Positions 7,691-16,733 of a DNA stretch of 64,000 bases are shown in pieces. Numbering within the stretch: position 1 is the first letter of the stretch; each line of letters opens with the position of its first letter. The stretch spans positions 1 to 64,000 of the forward strand of contig NZ_JBHSYO010000003.1 of the NCBI RefSeq assembly GCF_042662685.1, written 5' to 3'. The position numbers and the translations under genes are program-made. The stretch is from Pseudobowmanella zhangzhouensis. GTDB taxonomy: Bacteria > Pseudomonadota > Gammaproteobacteria > Enterobacterales > Alteromonadaceae. The notes below the pieces were generated by a model, which saw nothing but the letters and a program-made list of their open reading frames with translations, ran no database searches and had not been told where the DNA came from.

Positions 7691-9058
7691 ATGTTGATAA
7701 AAAAAGAAATTCCCGCGCTGATTAAGTTGGCGTGGCCATTGTTAGTTGCCCAGGTCACACAAATGTTGATGGGGGTGTCTGATACCTTGATGGCAGGCAG
7801 AGTGTCCGCCACGGATATGGCCGCAGTAGCGATTGCCAGTAGCCTGATCTTTCCTATCTTATTTTTTACTCAGGGCATTATTCTCGCGCTGCCGCCGATT
7901 GTGTCCCGCCTGCAAGGCGGTGGGCAGGCAACGGATATTCCACGCGCCCTGTTCAGCTGCCTATGGGTTGCCTTGGGCTTATCATTGCTGATTAGTATGC
8001 TGGGCTGGATATTTCCCTGGCTTCAACAGCAATTACCGATGGAGGCGCAACTCAAACATCTGGTGTTTGAATATCTCGGATATATGTTGTGGGGTGTACC
8101 GGGTTTTGTGTTTTATCAGGTATTCAGGAATCTGGCAGAAGGGTTATCCCAGACCCGTCCTAGCATGGCAATCATGGTAATTGGTCTGTTGGTGAACATC
8201 CCGGCAAACTATGTCTTTATTTATGGAAAACTCGGCATGCCGGCGCTAGGTGGTGCAGGGTGTGGACTGGCGACAGCATTAGTGTTCAGTGTGATGGCCG
8301 TGGCAAGTTGGGCTTACAGTTACTTCGCCAAGGCGATGCAACCCTTTAAGTTATACCAGCACTGGATTGCACCCGATCTGAAAGGCATGTGGGAAATCAT
8401 TCACTTAGGTGTGCCCATCGCCATGGCTATCCTGTTTGAGGTGAGTCTGTTTGCAGTCGTCGCTCTGCTGCTGTCTCCTTATGGAGCGGATATCGTCGCG
8501 TCTCATCAGGTTGCGCTCAACTTCTCTTCACTAATGTTTATGATCCCGCTGAGTTTGGGCATGGCCACCACCATCCGAATTGGCTTTCATTTGGGCAGTA
8601 AAAATGCCGACTCAGCCAATGCCGCAGTAAAAAGTGCCTGGGTGGTGGGTTCTATGACCGCTTTTTGTACCGCCTGCCTGTCGGTAATACTACGCACCCC
8701 GATTGCCTCTTTGTATACATCGGATCAGGCGGTCATCCAGATGGCGGCGGATTTGATGTTATTGGCGGCGATATTTCAGTTTTCTGATGCGGTCCAAGTG
8801 ATCTCCGGCTGTGCATTACGCGGTTATAAAGATACTGCGGCGATGTTTTATCTTACCTGTATCTCATACTGGGGAATCGGACTAACAACGGGATGTATTC
8901 TCGGACTGACCGACTGGCTGGTGCCAGCCATGGCCGCGAAAGGATTTTGGATTGGCTTTATTGTTGGTCTGACCAGCGCCGCCATTTTACTTACCCTGCG
9001 CTTATTGTACATTCAGCGCACAACACCATTACCCGAAGTCGGTGAAATAACCCTATGA
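7691..9058 (+). CDS. MATE family multidrug/cation antiporter
   Basis: 455 residues with about 12 hydrophobic helices, the usual MATE length and topology. The N-terminal LAWPLLVAQVTQMLMGVSDTLMAGR matches helix 1-2 of NorM-like exporters, including the conserved Asp in the first repeat. The second half starts near LGVPIAMAILFEVSLFA, the internal repeat. It would sit in the inner membrane and export organic cations or drugs using a Na+ or H+ gradient. The substrate cannot be read from sequence. Its stop overlaps the MOSC gene start by 4 bp. Confidence 0.93.
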   Translation: MLIKKEIPALIKLAWPLLVAQVTQMLMGVSDTLMAGRVSATDMAAVAIASSLIFPILFFTQGIILALPPIVSRLQGGGQATDIPRALFSCLWVALGLSLLISMLGWIFPWLQQQLPMEAQLKHLVFEYLGYMLWGVPGFVFYQVFRNLAEGLSQTRPSMAIMVIGLLVNIPANYVFIYGKLGMPALGGAGCGLATALVFSVMAVASWAYSYFAKAMQPFKLYQHWIAPDLKGMWEIIHLGVPIAMAILFEVSLFAVVALLLSPYGADIVASHQVALNFSSLMFMIPLSLGMATTIRIGFHLGSKNADSANAAVKSAWVVGSMTAFCTACLSVILRTPIASLYTSDQAVIQMAADLMLLAAIFQFSDAVQVISGCALRGYKDTAAMFYLTCISYWGIGLTTGCILGLTDWLVPAMAAKGFWIGFIVGLTSAAILLTLRLLYIQRTTPLPEVGEITL

Positions 9059-9513
9059 TGAAATTGCTGGATATCGCAGTCAGACCCGCTAAAGGTGAGC
9101 CGATGCAACGGGTAGAGTCAGCACAACTTACTCAGCTCAATGGCATAACGGGTGACCATCGCAGTAAGTCAGGGCGCCGGCAAATCTCGTTACTGAGTTT
9201 GTTCAGCTGGCAATGTGCCTGTAATGAGCTGGGGCAATCATTGCCCTGGACCATACGGCGCGCCAATCTGTTATTGGATATCGCCCCGTTTACCTCAGCC
9301 GATGTAGGCCGCATTCTGTGTATTGGGCCAGCTCGAATCGAAATCTGTGTTGAAACCGAACCGTGTCGAAAAATGGATGAGCAGGTACCCGGACTACGCG
9401 CCGCGTTAACGCCGGAATGGCGTGGCGGCGTATGCGGTAATATTGTTCAGGATGGCATTATTCATATTGGCGACACCGTTCACTGGTTAGACGCATCATC
9501 CGAAGAAGATTGA
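9055..9513 (+). CDS. MOSC domain protein
   Basis: 152 residues, essentially one MOSC domain (the beta-barrel found at the C-terminus of molybdenum cofactor sulfurases and in YiiM/YuaD proteins). Visible signatures are the early GITGDHRSKSGRRQISLL, RRANLLLDI and ETEPCRKMD with the conserved cysteine proposed to carry sulfur, and WRGGVCGNIVQDG near the end. The family handles sulfur or molybdenum cofactor chemistry, but the substrate is not predictable here. The start is ATG at 9055 or the adjacent ATG at 9058, inside the MATE stop. The 3-prime end overlaps the convergent rhomboid gene by 34 bp. Confidence 0.88.
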   Translation: MMKLLDIAVRPAKGEPMQRVESAQLTQLNGITGDHRSKSGRRQISLLSLFSWQCACNELGQSLPWTIRRANLLLDIAPFTSADVGRILCIGPARIEICVETEPCRKMDEQVPGLRAALTPEWRGGVCGNIVQDGIIHIGDTVHWLDASSEED

Positions 9514-10151
9514 CGCCACTGCTCCCCTATTATGGGATCCTCTAATTCCGGCGACTCTTCCCAAGTGAAGCGTTTAATCACAGGTTTAGGATCTGCGCGG
9601 GAAAATAATAACGCGGCCAGGGCACCAAACAACGCCCCGAAAAAATGATACTCAAAGGAAATATGCTCTTCACGCGGAAAGATGCTCATCATCATGCCGC
9701 CATACAGAACCACGCCCATCATCATTAACGCAACGGAACGTTTATCGCGCCGCAGAATGCTGGCCACCAGCAAAAAGAAAAACAAGCCATGGGTAAGTCC
9801 GCTTGCGCCAATATGTACCGCATGGCGGGCAAATAACCACACACCTAACCCAGAGCCCAGCCAAATCAATAAGCTCGCCTTTTTCCAGCTGTGCGGATAA
9901 CCATAGATAAATAGACTGCCGAGGAACAACAGCGCGAGCGTATTACTAAAAATATGCCCGAGTGAACCATGAATAAGCGGGGCAAAGGCGATACCCCACA
10001 ATCCCTGTACCTGCATGGGCGATATGCCCAATTCATTTAGTGGCAAATGGAAAAACAATTCGCTGAGCTTAATCCACCATAAAATGCAGGTGAACAACAC
10101 GCTGATTAGGACTGCCTGAAATAAGGGTTTTGCGATCTTCATTGTCCACAT
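9480..10151 (-). CDS. Rhomboid family intramembrane serine protease
   Basis: 223 residues, about six membrane helices. It has the rhomboid signature H61-GSLG-H66-IFS-N70 in helix 2, the catalytic serine in GASG (Ser117) and the catalytic histidine in EYHFFGAL (His169), so the dyad is intact. It cleaves membrane-spanning substrates within the inner membrane. It lies 38 bp downstream of add and on the same strand as the metalloprotease with a GlyGly-CTERM-like tail. A sortase-like role toward that tail is conceivable, but the helix-2 and GASG patterns look like the general bacterial rhomboid family rather than rhombosortase. ATG at 10142 is an alternative start. Confidence 0.92.
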   Translation of the reverse strand: MWTMKIAKPLFQAVLISVLFTCILWWIKLSELFFHLPLNELGISPMQVQGLWGIAFAPLIHGSLGHIFSNTLALLFLGSLFIYGYPHSWKKASLLIWLGSGLGVWLFARHAVHIGASGLTHGLFFFLLVASILRRDKRSVALMMMGVVLYGGMMMSIFPREEHISFEYHFFGALFGALAALLFSRADPKPVIKRFTWEESPELEDPIIGEQWRQSSSDDASNQ

Positions 10152-10189
10152 ATGCGGCCTGGATGAAAAATCGCAATATGCTCATTCGG

Positions 10190-11194
10190 TTATTTTTGCT
10201 GCGTTTTAGCCTTAATCAATGCTTGCTTTTGTGCTGTGCTCATAAACGCGGCATTGACGCCGTTAAGCTGTATTTGGCGCAATGTCTCTGTCGACAGGCC
10301 AATAACCTTTTGGGCCACCTCATATTCATGCGCCAGCGTAATGCCTGATACAGCAGGATCATCAGAATTAAGTGTTACGCACATATCATGCTGCAGAAAT
10401 ACTTTCATCGGGTGATTGGCAGTATCCGTTACCGTTGCCGTTTGATAGTTAGATGTAGGGCAAGATTCAACCGCGATGTTATGTTTGGCCATATAGTTCA
10501 TTAACGTTGGATCCTGTGCAGCTGCGACGCCATGGCCAATGCGCTCAGCGCCAAGTAAATTAATCGCATTCCAGATGCTTTGTGGCCCGTCGCCTTCTCC
10601 GGCATGGACCGAGATTTGCCATCCGGCATCACGACCTTTGCGGAAATGTTCGATAAATAACGGCGCGGGAAATCCTAATTCATCACCAGCAAGATCAAGC
10701 GCACAAATATGTTGTTTGAAAGCCAGTAAACCGTTGAGTTCTTTATCACACGCTTCTGCACCATTAGTGCGGCTGAGAATCCCAATAAGATTGAACGGGA
10801 TACTGGTTTCCTGGCTGCCTGCTTTAACCCCGTCAATCACGGCCTCAACCACCCCAGCCACCGGCAAGTTAAACGCCATGGCCATGTAATAAGGGGAAAA
10901 ACGCAATTCAACGTAATCCAGCCCCTGTGCTTTTGCATCCAGCATATTTTCATAGGCTACGCGGCGACAGGCATCCAGATCGGCCAAGACTGAAACGCCA
11001 TAATCCAGTTTGGCGAGAAACGTCAGTAGATCACTGGTTTTATCCTGCACCTGCACCAACGGCACTAACGCATCAAACTGAGTTACAGGCAAAGGAATAT
11101 GGTGTTGCTGGGCAAGTTCCCAGATTGTCATTGGGTGGATGTTGCCATCCAGATGACGGTGTAAATCCACTAGAGGGGTGCGTGGGTCAATCAT
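10190..11194 (-). CDS. add: Adenosine deaminase
   Basis: 334 residues. Hydrolyses adenosine or deoxyadenosine to inosine and ammonia in purine salvage; cytoplasmic, zinc-dependent. The metal and catalytic set is complete: H12-R-H14 in LHRHLDG, H197 and E200 in HAGE, H221 in RIGHG, D278-D279 in NSDDP. Length and layout match bacterial Add (E. coli 333). It lies 17 bp downstream of the metalloprotease/lipoprotein ORF and upstream of the rhomboid gene on the same strand. This suggests one transcript, although the functions are unrelated. Confidence 0.96.
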   Translation of the reverse strand: MIDPRTPLVDLHRHLDGNIHPMTIWELAQQHHIPLPVTQFDALVPLVQVQDKTSDLLTFLAKLDYGVSVLADLDACRRVAYENMLDAKAQGLDYVELRFSPYYMAMAFNLPVAGVVEAVIDGVKAGSQETSIPFNLIGILSRTNGAEACDKELNGLLAFKQHICALDLAGDELGFPAPLFIEHFRKGRDAGWQISVHAGEGDGPQSIWNAINLLGAERIGHGVAAAQDPTLMNYMAKHNIAVESCPTSNYQTATVTDTANHPMKVFLQHDMCVTLNSDDPAVSGITLAHEYEVAQKVIGLSTETLRQIQLNGVNAAFMSTAQKQALIKAKTQQK

Positions 11195-11211
11195 AGTGCT
11201 CCTTGACCTTT

Positions 11212-13563
11212 TTACTTCGCTTTAGCAGCGCAGTGTGGTTTTACAGTGGCATTATACCGCTTTGCGTAGTCGAGCATAGCGCTACGGTTATTTTTTTCGC
11301 CAATCCGCAGAGTATCACCGCTAATCGGTAACGTCCGGGTACCGCAAGTTTGTAAAAGCAAACTGGCGTCCTGCACGTCAATGCCCGGAAGTCCCCCTTC
11401 ACGACGGGCTATTTTCCACAATCTTAGGTCCCCCCGCGCGATCGCAATCAAGGCTGCCTGCTCAGGCGATTGCCACAACACATCATAGGGATTTTCCGCA
11501 TCGCCAAGCTCGACGCCCGACGCCGTTGGCGAAGCTATTTGATGGTTCTTTGTACCTGTGTCTGCAACCGAACTCTGACACCCGGTTAGTGCCAAAACGC
11601 CGAACAAAGCCGTCATTGAAGGATAACGGCGCAGGAATACCGCCAGCACAGACAGCAAACCGAGTAGCCCGAGTGCCCCGCCCCCACCTCCGGAAGATGG
11701 CGTCACAGTAGCCGTAGCGGCTTCTATCGCAAAGGGCTGTGCCGATACTGAATAAAAAATATTATCCGCACATTTGAGCATCAATCTGGCGCTGCTGGTA
11801 ACACGATTAGGCGTTGCGGTTAATTGATGCTCACCATCATTTGGCGTCGCACTAGCCAGTATGCTTGGAAAACTCACCCCATTGTCAGTAGACAATAAAA
11901 TATCGACAAATCCGCAGCTGACCGGGGCTAATTGGGTACCACCAGTCTGCCAGCGGATGCTGGCACTCTTACCTACCTGCCATTTACTGGCTGCGGCCGG
12001 CGATGTGATCTCAATGGGACTGGCAGTCGTTACTGTGCGCACGACCACTGGCTCGGCAGACATCCCCCCCTGGCCATCGCGCACCACAAAGCGGAAGTTC
12101 ATATTTCTGGCAGTCGTCGGGTAAACTTCCCCCCTCGATAAACTGCCAGAAATCACAGAACTCAGCGCCGGAAAATACCGTGTGGCTTCAGCACTGGCAG
12201 GAAGACTCCGGAATAAAGGGTTGCTGCCGTTATCCGAATTCATTTGTGTCAGTGTGGTGGTGGCTGCGCCCGTATCATACTGCTCCCATTGATAACTCAA
12301 CGTGTCACCGTCAGCATCGGTCGCCGTGCCTGTCAGCACAAACGGACTATTGGCAGGGATCACATAATCCGCCATGGATTCTATTTCTGGCACCTGGTTG
12401 CCGTTGACGATCGTCTCACCGCACTGCCCAGCCTGACGGCTGTCCAGTGCTGCGTAATACTGCAAAATAGAGCCGTAATGAAAATAATCATCCACGCTAT
12501 TTTGAATATTCTGGGCATCGCAAATGCCGGCATAGCTCATAATGGTACTGCCACTGCCCGGCTCCCATGCTGTATTACCACTGCGTTGCCCTGAACTACA
12601 GTTACTATCCCCCGTTTCTTGTGCATTAAACGTATGCTCTGCACCGAACTGATGGCCAATTTCATGGGCCAAATAATCAATATAGAACTGCTCTCCGCGC
12701 GGGTTATCACTACCCGTCCCAGCCAATGCTTTATAGGTATCGTTGCAAACCAGTCCGACATAGGCCAGCCCACCACCAAAGGTACCGAGCAAATGTGCTA
12801 TGTCGTATGAGGATACCGGGACTCCTGCATTTGCCAATGCGGTGTCAATGATGTCGATATCACTGTCGATTGAATTTTCAAACGGATCGGTCGCTGCATC
12901 AGTGAAAATGCCTTTTTCTGCATCCGCTATCAGTTCAAATTCAGCGCTCATTTCACGGCGAAACAGAGGGTTAAGTCGGTTCAGAATCGTCGCAAATTCA
13001 GCCAGCACGGCATCCGTGCTGCCAAACTTGGCAAAATATTCACCAGTGGTAGCAAATGCGATGCGATAACGGCGGATACCATCATTTGGTCTGGCATTGG
13101 CTTTTGCCGCTGGTTTAACACTCTGCTCAACAATGCGTGGCGTTAGCTCCTGATAGTGCTCTGCTCTGGTCTTCGCGCTCAGCTGATAGCGGTCAGTGTC
13201 GGGCGTCATCCATACAATGCCGTTGTCAGTACGATATTGGGCTCTGAGTCGTTGGTGACTGAGTTCCAGGCTCCCCACCACGCGATCATTCGCATCTAGT
13301 AATTCGTAAGTTTGAATATGTGGATAACGAGCTGCCAAATCGGGAGCAAATACTTGGGATTCCCTGACCTTAAACGTCAGCATCGCTTGCTGTAAGTCAG
13401 GCAAAGCTACCTGCCCCTCCCGCAACTGTTGGGACATTTGCGCGCTATCCAACGTGTAGTGATGGGATTGGGTATTTTTAGCTGCTAATGCTTGCCAGGG
13501 TGAGGTCGCAGCTAGGCTTAGCTGACTAGCAAACAATAAAGTGATACCAAGCAAACAACGCAT
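11212..13563 (-). CDS. Reprolysin-like metalloprotease with GlyGly-CTERM-like tail fused to a lipoprotein
   Basis: 783 residues. In order: a signal peptide (1-19); a propeptide-like region; an M12B reprolysin-like zinc protease with HEIGHQFGAEH (300-310) and Met-turn IMSYAG (341-346); Ig/PKD-like segments (about 395-615); a poly-Gly run (625-629), a hydrophobic helix (630-644) and an Arg pair (645-646). That is a textbook GlyGly-CTERM sorting tail and should be the end of the protein. Instead the frame continues at Met650 (ATG at 11614-11616) into a new lipoprotein signal with lipobox LALTGC (Cys662) and a mature part of about 122 residues. In the next frame a TGA overlaps that ATG as ATGA. 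The ORF therefore looks like two overlapping genes joined by a 1-nt change, or a true fusion. Confidence 0.82.
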   Translation of the reverse strand: MRCLLGITLLFASQLSLAATSPWQALAAKNTQSHHYTLDSAQMSQQLREGQVALPDLQQAMLTFKVRESQVFAPDLAARYPHIQTYELLDANDRVVGSLELSHQRLRAQYRTDNGIVWMTPDTDRYQLSAKTRAEHYQELTPRIVEQSVKPAAKANARPNDGIRRYRIAFATTGEYFAKFGSTDAVLAEFATILNRLNPLFRREMSAEFELIADAEKGIFTDAATDPFENSIDSDIDIIDTALANAGVPVSSYDIAHLLGTFGGGLAYVGLVCNDTYKALAGTGSDNPRGEQFYIDYLAHEIGHQFGAEHTFNAQETGDSNCSSGQRSGNTAWEPGSGSTIMSYAGICDAQNIQNSVDDYFHYGSILQYYAALDSRQAGQCGETIVNGNQVPEIESMADYVIPANSPFVLTGTATDADGDTLSYQWEQYDTGAATTTLTQMNSDNGSNPLFRSLPASAEATRYFPALSSVISGSLSRGEVYPTTARNMNFRFVVRDGQGGMSAEPVVVRTVTTASPIEITSPAAASKWQVGKSASIRWQTGGTQLAPVSCGFVDILLSTDNGVSFPSILASATPNDGEHQLTATPNRVTSSARLMLKCADNIFYSVSAQPFAIEAATATVTPSSGGGGGALGLLGLLSVLAVFLRRYPSMTALFGVLALTGCQSSVADTGTKNHQIASPTASGVELGDAENPYDVLWQSPEQAALIAIARGDLRLWKIARREGGLPGIDVQDASLLLQTCGTRTLPISGDTLRIGEKNNRSAMLDYAKRYNATVKPHCAAKAK

Positions 13564-13751
13564 AACTTTCCTTTCAGTCTGAAACTACTACAGTGGACAT
13601 CCTAGAACAGAAATGTCAGGCAAGCACCTTTAATCACAGCAAAGGTATCGAAGACAATAACCCAAACTAAACTTAGACAGTCGCAATGGACGTTAATTTG
13701 ACTCATAATGAATTGTCTTAACGGAAATTTTGTAAAAAACAGAGAACTTTC

Positions 13752-14603
13752 ATGGAGTTAACTTTCTTTGGTGTGCGAGGTTCGACACCAACCCCAGGGG
13801 CTGAGTTTGTCCGCTATGGCGGCAACACCGCGTGCGTGTACGTACGGTTGGATGACGGTACACATATCGCCCTGGATTCGGGTACCGGCATCGTTGGCCT
13901 TGGCAAACAGCTCATCAAAGAAAGCGGTGATATCCATATTCTGTTATCGCACAACCATTGGGATCATATTCAGGGTTTTCCTTTTTTTGCGCCGATTTAT
14001 CAAAAGGATCGCAAAATTCATATAACCCCGGGCATGACTAAGCTGGCAGAACATGACGCCATCCTGAAGCAAATGTCAGGCAGTCTATTTCCCGTTTCTT
14101 ACGATACCCTGACCTCGCTGATTAGTATTACACCGCGGCCAGAACAGGAAATGCAATGGCAGCTAAACAGCGCGGTGATTTCGCGCCTGGCGATGAATCA
14201 CCCGGGCAGTGGCAGCTCCTACTGCATTCAGGCTGACGGCGTAAAAATTGCCTACATTACCGACAACGAGTTATATCCTCCGTACCGCAAAGAAACCGAC
14301 TTTTTACAATTTGTCGAATTTGCCATGGACGCCGACATGATTATCCATGACGCCCAATATCTGTTCTCGGATTTACCCGCGAAATCTGGTTGGGGACATT
14401 CTATTGCTGAGGAAGCGGTGAAACTGGCATTAGCCTGTCGCGCTAAACGATTGGCCCTTTATAGCCATGATCCGATCCGCACCGATGACAGTCTGGATAA
14501 GTTGCAGGCACGCTGCCGTGAAATTGTACAGATTGCAGATGACAGTCTGGAGGTATTTGCTGCCGCGGAAGGTATGACGTTTAGCCTGTCAAACAAGTCT
14601 TAA
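13752..14603 (+). CDS. Metallo-beta-lactamase-fold hydrolase
   Basis: 283 residues. The N-terminus MELTFFGVRGSTPTPG is typical of the family containing beta-lactamase-fold phosphodiesterases and related hydrolases. The zinc-binding motif SHNHWDHIQGFPFF, a later histidine in MNHPGSGSS and an aspartate in IIHDAQY complete the dinuclear site. No signal peptide, so cytoplasmic. The substrate is unknown; cyclic nucleotide or phosphodiester hydrolysis is a family-level guess. It begins a plus-strand run with the patatin-like and diguanylate cyclase genes, 22 bp and 76 bp apart. Confidence 0.87.
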   Translation: MELTFFGVRGSTPTPGAEFVRYGGNTACVYVRLDDGTHIALDSGTGIVGLGKQLIKESGDIHILLSHNHWDHIQGFPFFAPIYQKDRKIHITPGMTKLAEHDAILKQMSGSLFPVSYDTLTSLISITPRPEQEMQWQLNSAVISRLAMNHPGSGSSYCIQADGVKIAYITDNELYPPYRKETDFLQFVEFAMDADMIIHDAQYLFSDLPAKSGWGHSIAEEAVKLALACRAKRLALYSHDPIRTDDSLDKLQARCREIVQIADDSLEVFAAAEGMTFSLSNKS

Positions 14604-14625
14604 TCATCAGAGGTCATTAACGGCA

Positions 14626-15753
14626 GTGAATAACCCACGTAACGATACCGCACTGATGTTAAGTGGTGGTGGCGCCCGAGCGGCCTATCAGGTTGGGGTA
14701 CTCAAAGCGATTACGCAATTTCTGCCACGCAATCACAATATTCCCTTTCCGATTATTTGCGGAACCTCTGCCGGCGCCATAAACGCGACCGCGATGGCCT
14801 GTTATGCATCCTGTTATCACTTAGGCGTTCGTAAACTGGAGCATGTGTGGAAACATATGCTACCCGAGCATATTTTCGAAACCCGCTTCGGATCGGTGCT
14901 ACGTCATCTGATCAAAAACTATTTGAAAATATTTCGCAGTGACGACATAGAACACTTCCCCAGTAGTATTTTAAACAACGAACCTTTGCGGCGGTTGCTA
15001 CATAAAACGCTGGATTTCCCACGACTAGAACGCAATCTGGCGCAAGGCCACCTGCGTGCGGTGTGTGTCAATGCGTCCAGTTATGCAAACCATGACTCAC
15101 TAACGTTTTTTCAAAGCGGTGAAGATATCGAGCCCTGGCAACGGGTCAAACGACGTGGTTTGGCCTGTCGGCTGAACGTAGAACATCTGATGGCCTCGGC
15201 AGCCATCCCGATGCTGTTTCCCAGTATCAAACTGGGCAATGAGTATTTTGGTGACGGGTCAATTCACCAACTATCACCGCTCAGTGCGCCAATTCATTTA
15301 GGGGCCAATAAGGTCATGGTGATCGGTATGGAACAACCTATTTTGCCACTCATCAGCCACCCTAAGGCCCCCAGCCTGTCTGCCGTGGCGGGCCATTTGC
15401 TCGACACTGTGTTTGAAGATACCCTCAGCGCGGATCTGGAAAGACTGGAACGAATTAATCACCTTATTACCCTGATGGATGCCAAAAAGCGCTCTCAAAG
15501 CCATTTGCGACCTATTCAGACCTTGGTACTTAATCCAACCATCGACCTGAATCATCTGGCCAGCGAGAATTACCATCTATTGCCCGCCGGACTGCGCAGC
15601 ATGCTCAACATATTGGGGATCCGCGCCGATGCGGAATCGAGCCTGCCCAGTTACCTGCTCTTCGACCACAGATACTGTAGCGCGCTGATCCAGTATGGCT
15701 TCAACGACACCATGCAGCGGGAAGACGAGATTCGCCAGTTTCTCGAGCTTTAA
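14626..15753 (+). CDS. Patatin-like phospholipase
   Basis: 375 residues. The patatin catalytic dyad is complete: oxyanion loop SGGGARAAYQVG (13-24), nucleophile elbow GTSAG (Ser48), and catalytic Asp in FGDGS (D210). It also has the SAAIPMLFPS segment typical of bacterial patatin-like hydrolases. It should hydrolyse acyl esters of phospholipids or glycerolipids. There is no clear signal peptide, so it is cytoplasmic or effector-like. The GTG start at 14626 is preceded by CAGAGGT. No in-frame ATG occurs before the oxyanion loop except inside it, which supports GTG. Confidence 0.9.
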   Translation: MNNPRNDTALMLSGGGARAAYQVGVLKAITQFLPRNHNIPFPIICGTSAGAINATAMACYASCYHLGVRKLEHVWKHMLPEHIFETRFGSVLRHLIKNYLKIFRSDDIEHFPSSILNNEPLRRLLHKTLDFPRLERNLAQGHLRAVCVNASSYANHDSLTFFQSGEDIEPWQRVKRRGLACRLNVEHLMASAAIPMLFPSIKLGNEYFGDGSIHQLSPLSAPIHLGANKVMVIGMEQPILPLISHPKAPSLSAVAGHLLDTVFEDTLSADLERLERINHLITLMDAKKRSQSHLRPIQTLVLNPTIDLNHLASENYHLLPAGLRSMLNILGIRADAESSLPSYLLFDHRYCSALIQYGFNDTMQREDEIRQFLEL

Positions 15754-15829
15754 TCCTCACAATAACTGGCACATGAATTGCTCATAACCTGTTAGCGAAA
15801 TCTAGCGTCAAGAAACTAACAGGTGTCTC

Positions 15830-16714
15830 GTGGAACAACTCAGTGTGTTATTTCAGGCTGATTACGACAGTGGTTTTGATACCCGCCGTCATATCGGTCA
15901 GTCCGGAAAACTGGATTATTTACAAAAATTTAATCTTACCACCGCCCTTATTGAGCAACTTGCACTGCCACCGCAATTGGATGTGTTGCTCAATCGTGCG
16001 CGTCACTTGATTGACTTATGTGGTGTCGAGCTGATTTGTCCACTTGGCCGTTTTAGTGCAGGTCTTTGTGCCGGTAATCTGACAGTACAAAGCTACGAGT
16101 TGAAAAATGGTAGCCGCGTACGCTACCTGAGTCAGGGCGTCCTGACCGGACGAGATATTGATCTGCTGGACGATATTCAACACTGCGCTGAACGACCGCT
16201 GCAATTGGCGATCCAGCATCTGGAAGTTAAACGCATGAGCTTTGTGGATTATCTCACCGGGCTGGGCAATCGCAGCCACTATGAGGACAGTATCGGTCGT
16301 CTGGTGAATCGTTCTCTTCGTGAACATCAGGGTTTTGGCCTGCTGATGCTGGATTTAGACCACTTCAAGCTGGCCAATGATCAGTATGGTCACCTGCTTG
16401 GCGATCAAATCCTGATTGCCGTCGCCAATGTGATTAAAGACAGTATTCGCGAGTCAGACTATGCGTTTCGCTTTGGTGGCGATGAGTTTTGCTGTTTGCT
16501 GGTAGGTGGCGATGACCAGTTGAATCAACGGATTGCCCTGCGCATTATTCACGCCATCAGCCAACACCCGTTATTGGCCAAACACAATATTTCCGTCAGC
16601 GTCGGCAGTGCAGTGTTTGCGGAAGAGGATAATGCCAGCAGTGTATTTGTCCGCGCGGATAACGCGTTATATGCGGCAAAACGCAGCGGCCGTAACTGTC
16701 TGAAAACCGCCTGA
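15830..16714 (+). CDS. Diguanylate cyclase (GGDEF)
   Basis: 294 residues with a GTG start. The N-terminal 130 residues form a sensor-like region with no recognisable named domain. A C-terminal GGDEF domain follows (about 135-294), with intact active site GGDEF (216-220) and an inhibitory I-site RESD (207-210) exactly five residues upstream. It should therefore make c-di-GMP and be feedback-inhibited. There are no membrane segments, so it is a soluble cytoplasmic enzyme. Signal DYLTGLGNR at the domain start is canonical. Its stop codon lies inside the terminator shared with tilS. Confidence 0.93.
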   Translation: MEQLSVLFQADYDSGFDTRRHIGQSGKLDYLQKFNLTTALIEQLALPPQLDVLLNRARHLIDLCGVELICPLGRFSAGLCAGNLTVQSYELKNGSRVRYLSQGVLTGRDIDLLDDIQHCAERPLQLAIQHLEVKRMSFVDYLTGLGNRSHYEDSIGRLVNRSLREHQGFGLLMLDLDHFKLANDQYGHLLGDQILIAVANVIKDSIRESDYAFRFGGDEFCCLLVGGDDQLNQRIALRIIHAISQHPLLAKHNISVSVGSAVFAEEDNASSVFVRADNALYAAKRSGRNCLKTA

Positions 16715-16729
16715 TATAATCTCAGGCGG
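16707..16729 (-). terminator. Terminator between convergent tilS and diguanylate cyclase genes
   Basis: A perfect 8-bp stem CCGCCTGA (16707-16714) / TCAGGCGG (16722-16729). On the minus strand it is followed by TTTT, so it fits best as the end of the accA-tilS transcript. It covers the last codons of the plus-strand gene. Confidence 0.7.
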
Positions 16730-16733
16730 CAAT

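Noticed and set aside
9480..10151. Rhombosortase (RrtA) that would process the GlyGly-CTERM-like metalloprotease encoded upstream
   Set aside because: The same strand and nearby position are suggestive. However, the helix-2 pattern (LWGIAFAPLIHGSLGHIFSN) and HIGASG motif fit the general rhomboid family better. Called simply as rhomboid protease.
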